Made by a program: the position numbers and the translations under genes | Notes under the pieces: generated by a model | Seen by the model: the letters and a program-made list of their open reading frames with translations, nothing else | What the model was told of the DNA's origin: nothing | Database searches by the model: none | Origin: CAZLLV01 sp964560325 | Lineage (GTDB): Bacteria; Acidobacteriota; Thermoanaerobaculia; Multivoradales; DATKCC01 | Direction: 5' to 3' | Assembly (NCBI GenBank): GCA_964560325.1 | Contig: CAZLLV010000486.1 | Location: forward strand, 1-6,855 | Length of the DNA stretch: 6,855 nucleotides | In this document: positions 1-4,703 of the stretch, piece after piece | How the letters are laid out: each line of letters starts with the position of its first letter | How positions within the stretch are numbered: position 1 is the first letter of the stretch

Positions 1-984
1 GGGGTCGGCAAGACCACCTGCGCCGCCGCGATCGCCCTGCTCGCCGCCCGCGCGCGCCCGGACGGGCCGGGGCGGCCGGTCCTCCTGCTCTCGACCGATC
101 CCGCCCATTCGCTCGGCGACGTGCTGGAGGCCGAGCTCTCGGACGAGCCGGCGCCGGTCGCGGGTGTCCCCGGCCTCCGGGCGCGCGAGCTCGACGCGCC
201 GGCCGCCTTTGCGCGGCTCGAAGCGCGCTACCGCGACGCCCTCGAGTCGGCCTTCTCCGGCCTCGCCCGCGCCGGCGGCTCGCGGTCGAAGGGGGTCGAC
301 GCGCCGCTCGACCGGGCGGTGGTCGAACGGCTGTTCGAGGCGACGCCGCCCGGTCTCGACGAGCTGGTGGCGCTCGCCGAGCTGAGCGAGCTGACGGAGG
401 ACGGCGGTGCGGAGACCGGGGGCGTGAGCGACTCCGGCGCCGCGCAGCTGGTGGTGGTCGACACCGCGCCCACCGGGCACGCCCTCCGCCTCCTCGAGCT
501 GCCCGCGATCGCCCTCGAGTGGGACCACGCGCTGCTCGCGATCCTCCTCGAGTACCGCGAAGCGATCGGCCTGCCCGCCGGGCTCGCCGCCGAGCTGGTC
601 GACCTGTCGAAACGGCTCAAGCGCCTGCGCACGCTCCTCTCCGACCCCGACCGGTGCGGCTTCGCCGTCGTCACCCGCGGCGGGGCGCTGCCGCTCTCCG
701 AGACCCGGCGCCTGGTGGCGCGGCTCACCGGGACCGTGGAGGACGGCGGGCTCGGCGTCTCGGTACCGGCGGTGATCGTCAACGCGGTGCCGGAGGGTGA
801 CTGCTCCCGCTGCCGGCGGCGGGCGGCCGCGCTCTTCCAAACGGTCCACGAGCTGGCCGGGAGCCTGCGCCACGCGCCCGCTATACTGACCGCCCCCGCC
901 GAGTACCCCCCGCCGCGCGGGCCGCGTGCGCTCGCGCGCTGGGCGACCCGATGGAGCCGGCCGGAGCCGGCCGGACGATCATGA
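1..984 (+). CDS. ArsA/Get3-family ATPase in gas vesicle operon (5' partial)
   Basis: The gene is open at the left edge; 327 residues are visible in frame 1, ending in TGA at 982-984. The window opens inside the P-loop (GVGKTT, visible residues 1-6), so probably only some 10-20 N-terminal residues are missing. Family signatures seen in order are STDPAHSLGD (31-40, switch I type with the catalytic Asp), a PPGLDE segment (116-121) like the PGIDE motif of Get3, DTAPTGHALRLLELP (154-168, switch II), an Asn-Ala motif at 261-262, and a CxxC pair (C268, C271) followed by basic residues, which in Get3/TRC40 binds the dimer-interface zinc. ArsA/Get3 proteins are cytosolic ATPases; Get3 shields hydrophobic tail-anchored proteins and ArsA drives arsenite export. 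The following gene starts inside its stop codon and encodes GvpF/L. I infer a role in handling hydrophobic gas vesicle proteins rather than arsenite, since no ars gene is visible. Family assignment is firm; the role is inferred. Confidence 0.88.
   Translation, partial: GVGKTTCAAAIALLAARARPDGPGRPVLLLSTDPAHSLGDVLEAELSDEPAPVAGVPGLRARELDAPAAFARLEARYRDALESAFSGLARAGGSRSKGVDAPLDRAVVERLFEATPPGLDELVALAELSELTEDGGAETGGVSDSGAAQLVVVDTAPTGHALRLLELPAIALEWDHALLAILLEYREAIGLPAGLAAELVDLSKRLKRLRTLLSDPDRCGFAVVTRGGALPLSETRRLVARLTGTVEDGGLGVSVPAVIVNAVPEGDCSRCRRRAAALFQTVHELAGSLRHAPAILTAPAEYPPPRGPRALARWATRWSRPEPAGRS
954..975 (+). repeat. 10-bp perfect tandem duplication
   Basis: GAGCCGGCCG occurs twice back to back (954-963 and 964-973), followed by the first two bases of a third copy. 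It lies in the last codons of the ArsA/Get3-like gene, just before the ATG of the GvpF/L gene. Because 10 is not a multiple of 3, gain or loss of one unit would change the reading frame of the ATPase C-terminus and remove the stop/start overlap. It could equally be chance in GC-rich sequence. Confidence 0.6.
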
Positions 985-1778
985 CCACCGCGACCGCCAC
1001 CTATCTCTACTGCCTCGTGCGCCGGCCCGCTCCGCCGGATCTCGCGGCCGCGCCCGAGGGCGTGCCCGGCGCGTCGCGCTCCCGCGCGCTGCCGGTCGAG
1101 GACGGGCTCTGGCTGATCGCCGCGCAGGTGCCGCTGCCGGCCTACGGCGAGGAGGCGATCGCCGCCCGCATGGACGACCTCGACTGGCTCTCGGCCCGCG
1201 CCCTCGCCCACGAGCGGACGGTCGAGCACTTCGCCGGCGGGGCCGAGGACGCACCGGGCCTGTCGGAGCAGGCCCTCGTGCCGATGAAGCTCCTCACTCT
1301 CTTCGCCGACGAGGAGCGAGCGCTCGACCACGTGCGGAGCGGCCTGCCCCGGCTGCGCCCGATCCTCGACCGGGTGGCGGGGCGAGAGGAGTGGGGCGTG
1401 CGGGTGACCCACGACGCGAAGGCGGCGCGCGAGGCCGCCGCGGTCCCGGGCGGCGCGGCACCGGCCTCGGGCAAGGACTTCCTGCTGCGCAAGAAGAAGG
1501 TGCGCGACGCCTCGCGCCAGGCTCCCGAAGACGCCCGGCAGGCCGCCGCCGCGGTCTACGAAGATCTCGCCGCCCGCGCCGCCGCGTCGAGCCGGCGCGA
1601 GCCGGCGGCGGGCCACACGCTCCTGCTGGACGCCGCCTTCCTGGTCCCCCGGAACGAGCGCGAGGCGTTCGAGGCGGCGGTCGACGCCGCCGCCCGGCGC
1701 CTCGCCGACAGCCACTGCGAGCTGACGCTCACCGGCCCCTGGCCCCCCTACAACTTCTCCTCCGGCGGTGCGGTATGA
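981..1778 (+). CDS. gvpL/gvpF: Gas vesicle protein, GvpF/GvpL family
   Basis: This is a 265-residue protein, a normal length for GvpF/L. It opens with TYLYCLVRR (7-15), typical of the family's first beta strand. It carries LVPMKLLTLF (99-108), matching the family 'lPmrfgtvF' region, then EEWGVRV (136-142), a GKDFLLRKKK segment (164-173) matching the conserved G-x-x-(Y/F)-L motif, and the hallmark C-terminus LTGPWPPYNF (250-259). GvpF/L proteins are accessory assembly proteins that bind GvpA and are thought to keep shell protein from aggregating or to nucleate the vesicle. I chose the ATG at 981 because it overlaps the upstream stop as ATGA, exactly like the next junction. An in-frame ATG at 951 would add ten residues unlike the family start. 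No strong Shine-Dalgarno is visible, so translation probably depends on re-initiation after the ATPase gene. Whether it is F or L by subfamily cannot be decided here. Confidence 0.93.
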   Translation: MTTATATYLYCLVRRPAPPDLAAAPEGVPGASRSRALPVEDGLWLIAAQVPLPAYGEEAIAARMDDLDWLSARALAHERTVEHFAGGAEDAPGLSEQALVPMKLLTLFADEERALDHVRSGLPRLRPILDRVAGREEWGVRVTHDAKAAREAAAVPGGAAPASGKDFLLRKKKVRDASRQAPEDARQAAAAVYEDLAARAAASSRREPAAGHTLLLDAAFLVPRNEREAFEAAVDAAARRLADSHCELTLTGPWPPYNFSSGGAV

Positions 1779-2533
1779 GCGACCGCGACGACGGGTCGGA
1801 CGACCGCCTCGGGCCGACCACCGCCGACGACCTGCTCGGCGGCGGTGGTCAATCGTCGCTCCTCGACGCGGTCGACGGCCTGCTCGAGCGGGGCGTGATG
1901 CTCGAAGGCGACCTGGTCCTCGGCCTCGCCGACGTCGACCTGGTCTACCTCCGCCTTTCGACCCTGCTCGCCGCCGCCGACCGCATCCTCCGGCCGGCGC
2001 CGCCGGGGACGAAGCCGCCGCGCGAGCTGCGCCCGGGGCCGCACCCGGAGCCGGAGCCCTCGGCCGAGCGCATCGAGAGCCGTCCCCCGGCGGACCCCGG
2101 GACGGCGAGCGTCGACGCACTGCGCGAGCGGCTGGAGGAGAGCCTTGGCGGCGAGCGGCGGAGCACCGGCACCGGCAATGTGGCGGAGTCGGCGGAGCCG
2201 GCGCGCCTCGGCACCCCGCCGCCGGAAGGCGGCCCGCCGGCAGCCGGCCTGCCGGCCGGGGGCGCCACCACGCCGCGCTGGAACGCCTCGCCCGACGACG
2301 TGGAGCGCTCCGTCGCGCGCCTGGTGCTCGCGCTGGTCGACTTCCTGCGCCAGCTCATGGAGCGCCAGGCGATCCGCCGCATGGAGCAGGGGACGCTGAC
2401 CGAGGAGGAGGTCGAGCGGCTCGGGCAGGCGCTGATGCGCCTCGAAGAGACGGTCCACGACATGGCCCGCCGCTTCGGTCTCGACCCGAAAGACCTGAAC
2501 CTCGACCTCGGCCCCCTCGGCAACCTCACCTGA
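1775..2533 (+). CDS. gvpK: Gas vesicle fusion protein: GvpA/J/S-type domain + GvpK
   Basis: One uninterrupted 252-residue frame carries two gas vesicle domains. Residues about 27-74 contain SLLDAVDGLLERGVMLEGDL followed by VLGLADVDLVYLRL, the GvpA-fold core (helix-strand-strand-helix) in the version typical of minor shell proteins GvpJ/M/S. Residues about 172-251 are GvpK: DDVERSVARLVLALVDFLRQ, then RRMEQGTLTEEEVERLG, ending in the hallmark DLNLDLGPLG (240-249). The two are joined by roughly 95 residues rich in Pro, Gly, Ala, Glu and Arg with no evident fold. GvpJ/S-type proteins and GvpK are usually separate genes, often adjacent, and both are minor assembly components. The ATG at 1775 overlaps the stop of the GvpF/L gene as ATGA. 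The only late in-frame start I noticed, GTG at 2180, has no Shine-Dalgarno, so a separate GvpK product is not obvious. It is the last gene of the operon and its stop is one base from the convergent gene. Confidence 0.9.
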   Translation: MSDRDDGSDDRLGPTTADDLLGGGGQSSLLDAVDGLLERGVMLEGDLVLGLADVDLVYLRLSTLLAAADRILRPAPPGTKPPRELRPGPHPEPEPSAERIESRPPADPGTASVDALRERLEESLGGERRSTGTGNVAESAEPARLGTPPPEGGPPAAGLPAGGATTPRWNASPDDVERSVARLVLALVDFLRQLMERQAIRRMEQGTLTEEEVERLGQALMRLEETVHDMARRFGLDPKDLNLDLGPLGNLT

Positions 2534-2534
2534 C

Positions 2535-3578
2535 CTACTGCGCCCCCGGGTCGGCCTCCAGGCCGTCGAGGCGCTCGGCCGCCTGGAGGAGCGAGGCGTC
2601 GCCGAACGGCGTGGCCGCGAAGCGCCGCACCGGGTAGGCGCGCGTCCGATGCGCCGTCTCGAGCACCGGCCCGAGGGCGTTCGGCATGCCGCCCGTGGTG
2701 GCGAGCGTGACGCTGTCGAGCACGAACGGCCCGGTGGCTCCCCGCTCCCGGAACATCAGACCGTAGAACGACAGCTCGATCCAGCGCCGCCCCGGCGCGA
2801 GCTCGGTCGCCGCCTGCGCCCAGCCGATCGGGTCGCCGTTCGGCCGCGCGAGCGTCCCCTCGAGGTGGAACCGGCCGGCGCGGGAGACGTCGACCTCGGC
2901 GAGGATCACCAGGTTGCCGTCGCGCACCTCGTCGCGGAAGGCACCGGTCAGGCGCGCCCACGGGTTCGAGTAGAGGAAGCCGGACGAGGTCGCCCGCGTC
3001 CCGCCCTCGGGCAGGCTGGCGAGCACCTCGACCAGGTAGCTCGCCGCGCGCTCCGGCACCGCCTCCGGGGCGAGCTCGTAGAGCGCCGTGTAGACGCCGT
3101 CGTCCGCCCGCTCGTCCGGAGCGACGCCGTCGTCGTGGTACACCACGTCGCCGAGCGCGGCACCGGAGGGCGCGATCACCCGGCCGGTGACGGCGGCGCC
3201 GCGCAGGGGGGAGCGGCCGGGCGCTTCGAGGGTGGCGTGCAGCACCACCGGCTCGGGCGAGACGAAGCTCGTCGCGGCGCTCCAGACGGTGAGCTCCGGC
3301 GCTTCGCCGCCGGCGCCGGCGAGCGAGTGGCGGGCGGGGATCCGGCCGGTGCGCACCGGATCGGGCCGGCCAGCCTCCACCGGACGCGACCACGCGGGGT
3401 AGCGCGCCGCGGCGCGGTAGTCGGCGGCGGCGGAGCGGGCGAGGGCGGAGGACGACTCCCCCGGCGCTCCGTCGGGCGGCTGGGCGAGAGCGGCGCCGGC
3501 GCCCAGGAGAGGCAGCGCCAGCAGGAGGGCGAGAGCGAGGACGAGCGTGCGATCGGTCGGAACGGTTCGAAGGTTCAT
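2535..3578 (-). CDS. Exported DUF4785/choice-of-anchor-X-like protein
   Basis: The protein has 347 residues. A signal peptide is clear: basic start, hydrophobic core (about 11-30), likely cleavage after AALA at 29-32. The mature N-terminus has a YRAAARYPAWSRPVEAGRPDP stretch beginning at residue 54, which I recall as similar to DUF4785 proteins. Next come an Ig-like beta-rich section (about 95-200) with an acidic DDGVAPDERADDGVYTALYE loop (149-168), as in calcium-binding-looking loops of choice-of-anchor X domains, and a C-terminal beta domain (about 205-320) with RWIELSFYG and GPFVLDSVTL strands. No catalytic motif is apparent; a structural, binding or chaperone-like role outside the cytoplasm is inferred. 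It follows the hydrolase gene by 9 bases, with a Shine-Dalgarno AGGAG six bases before the ATG, so the two are surely one operon. Export is well supported; the DUF assignment is from memory of the pattern and moderate; the function is unknown. Confidence 0.75.
   Translation of the reverse strand: MNLRTVPTDRTLVLALALLLALPLLGAGAALAQPPDGAPGESSSALARSAAADYRAAARYPAWSRPVEAGRPDPVRTGRIPARHSLAGAGGEAPELTVWSAATSFVSPEPVVLHATLEAPGRSPLRGAAVTGRVIAPSGAALGDVVYHDDGVAPDERADDGVYTALYELAPEAVPERAASYLVEVLASLPEGGTRATSSGFLYSNPWARLTGAFRDEVRDGNLVILAEVDVSRAGRFHLEGTLARPNGDPIGWAQAATELAPGRRWIELSFYGLMFRERGATGPFVLDSVTLATTGGMPNALGPVLETAHRTRAYPVRRFAATPFGDASLLQAAERLDGLEADPGAQ
2555..2589. terminator. Inverted repeat at convergent gene ends, possible terminator
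   Basis: CCTCCAGGC at 2555-2563 and its exact complement GCCTGGAGG at 2581-2589 could form a 9-bp stem with a 17-base loop. It lies 21 bases past the stop of the gas vesicle operon and inside the last codons of the minus-strand gene. No T-tract follows on either strand, so it is not a classical intrinsic terminator. As there is no spacer between the converging operons, it is the best visible candidate for stopping plus-strand transcription, but it could simply reflect coding sequence. Confidence 0.3.
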
Positions 3579-3584
3579 GTCGCT

Positions 3585-3589
3585 CTCCT
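3585..3589 (-). promoter_or_regulatory. Shine-Dalgarno overlapping the upstream stop codon
   Basis: On the minus strand the sequence reads TAG-GAGAGCGAC-ATG. The AGGAG ribosome binding site shares the AG of the hydrolase stop codon TAG (3588-3590) and sits six bases before the ATG of the DUF4785-like gene. This fixes that start and suggests translational coupling. Confidence 0.75.
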
Positions 3590-4619
3590 AGTAGAGGATG
3601 CTCACGAGCTGAGCCGAGGTCATGTTGCTCTGCACCGTGGTGTTCGGCGCGCAGGGCGAGCCGCTGCAGGTCCAGATGCCGTCCGGAATCGCCCGGCGGG
3701 TGTCCGAGTCGCTCGCGTCGCGGATGTCGCTGTGGTTCTCGTGCGCGCCGTCGAGGTTGAGGAAGCCGAACGCCTCCTGCTTGTACGCGTGGCCGCAGAC
3801 GTTCGAGTTGTCGTAGCTCGCCGTCGCGCTGCCAGCGCAGGCGTACATCGAGGCGTACTGCACCACCCCGTCGTCCTCCCCCGTCAGGCAGGCGCTGGCG
3901 CCGAAGATCGCCTCGTAGCCGGCGGTCATGTAGACGTTCCGGGCCGGCGCGTTCGAGTAGGTCCGCACCTGCACCGCGTCGTCGCTGCGCAGCCAGTAGG
4001 TCGCGTCGTCGCAGCTCTGGATGAACGAGGCGATGAAGTTGCAGCCCCAGCTCGAGCCGCCGCAGACCGCGTCGGCGCCCTGCGAACCGCGGTGGGCGCC
4101 GGAGAGGGTGATCACCAGCCCGGTCCGCGCGGTCGCGGTCGAGTAGGGACCGTTCAGGTCGTGGTTCGGGTCGGAGGCGTCGTCGTTGCCGAGGATGAAG
4201 TCCATCACCGGACCGCCCATCGAGTGGGCGATCACCCAGAAGGTGCCGCCCTGCGACCAGGTGAGGGCGCAGCGGTTGCCGCCGCTGTCGGCGCCTCCGT
4301 TGGTGGCGTTCACGATCTCGTTCGCCACCTCGCCGGCGGTCTGCGGCTCCCAGTACGGCCGCGTGCCGTTGTAGCCGACGACGTAGTAGGAGGCCTGGAA
4401 GCTCTTGGTGGCGGTGCGGACGAAGTCGTTCGAGCCGTTGATCCAGTAGCTGCGGGCCGAGCTCCAGCTCGTGTAGGTGTTCGTGTTGGTCTGCTTGCCG
4501 TGCACGAAGATCAGGCACGGGTCCTGGGCGTGGGCCGCGGGGGCCCAGGCCAGAGTGAGGGCGAGCACGACGGCGGGCACGGCGGCCGCCATCGCGGTTC
4601 GCGGGACGAATCGACGCAT
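3588..4619 (-). CDS. Secreted cysteine-rich alpha/beta hydrolase (lipase/esterase-like)
   Basis: The protein has 343 residues. Its signal peptide has a basic start (MRRFVPR), a hydrophobic core (about 10-27) and AHA|QD cleavage after residue 31. The mature protein starts with a beta strand ending in FVHGKQ (38-43), the oxyanion-hole HG of lipase-type hydrolases. It has the nucleophile elbow AHSMGG (131-136), giving Ser133 as nucleophile. Acid candidates are D249/D250 in EDDGVVQYASM, and the catalytic His is H293 or H296 in GAHENHSD. The mature chain holds ten cysteines (35, 117, 186, 193, 203, 244, 261, 275, 318, 323), pointing to disulfides and an extracytoplasmic location. It is rich in Asn, Ser and Thr and poorer in Arg than its neighbours, as secreted enzymes often are. 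Substrate is unknown; an ester or lipid is a guess from the fold. The ATG at 4617-4619 is supported by a strong Shine-Dalgarno eight bases upstream; a second Met at residue 10 lacks this. Confidence 0.85.
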   Translation of the reverse strand: MRRFVPRTAMAAAVPAVVLALTLAWAPAAHAQDPCLIFVHGKQTNTNTYTSWSSARSYWINGSNDFVRTATKSFQASYYVVGYNGTRPYWEPQTAGEVANEIVNATNGGADSGGNRCALTWSQGGTFWVIAHSMGGPVMDFILGNDDASDPNHDLNGPYSTATARTGLVITLSGAHRGSQGADAVCGGSSWGCNFIASFIQSCDDATYWLRSDDAVQVRTYSNAPARNVYMTAGYEAIFGASACLTGEDDGVVQYASMYACAGSATASYDNSNVCGHAYKQEAFGFLNLDGAHENHSDIRDASDSDTRRAIPDGIWTCSGSPCAPNTTVQSNMTSAQLVSILY

Positions 4620-4703
4620 GGGGGGAATCTCCTTCTCGCAGTCCGTGAATACATCAGTGCTTCACTGAAGGCAGAAGTGCGCGCGCGGCCGGAGCCGGGA
4701 CGC
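4620..4703 (-). promoter_or_regulatory. 84-base leader between halogenase and hydrolase genes, possible promoter/operator
   Basis: This is the only intergenic gap of any size in the window. About 30 bases in its middle are noticeably less GC-rich than the surroundings. They hold two overlapping palindromes: TCAGTG-CTT-CACTGA (4654-4668) and CTTCA-C-TGAAG (4660-4670). On the minus strand TGTATT (4648-4653), preceded by TGA, resembles an extended -10 box in four of six positions, but no convincing -35 element is seen. A promoter with an operator for the hydrolase pair is possible; a read-through leader downstream of the halogenase is the alternative. No T-tract follows either palindrome. Confidence 0.35.
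4628..4634 (-). promoter_or_regulatory. Strong Shine-Dalgarno of the hydrolase gene
   Basis: On the minus strand AAGGAGA lies eight bases upstream of the ATG of the secreted hydrolase. It is the best ribosome binding site in the window and decides this start codon. Confidence 0.8.

Noticed and set aside
882..887. TATACT, a near-consensus -10 box, upstream of the gvpF/L gene
   Set aside because: No -35-like element lies at usual spacing and the site is inside the ATPase coding region. It is kept only as a possible weak internal promoter.
951..980. Alternative upstream ATG for the GvpF/L gene
   Set aside because: It would add residues derived from the tandem repeat and unlike the family start. 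The ATG at 981 gives the same ATGA overlap as the next junction.
228..2120. Long minus-strand open frame opposite the gas vesicle genes
   Set aside because: It is Arg/Gly/Pro low-complexity translation with no domain. The plus-strand frames carry clear ATPase and Gvp motifs, so this is a GC-rich shadow.
1945..4518. 857-codon minus-strand open frame
   Set aside because: It overlaps well supported genes on both strands out of frame, and its product is Arg-rich and featureless.
4654..4670. Palindrome read as an intrinsic terminator of the halogenase gene
   Set aside because: The stem is only 5-6 bp and no run of T follows on the minus strand.
4620..4703. Search for a short precursor peptide gene near the halogenase fusion
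   Set aside because: The gap is too short and holds no plausible start, ribosome binding site and open frame of its own. Any precursor must lie outside the window.
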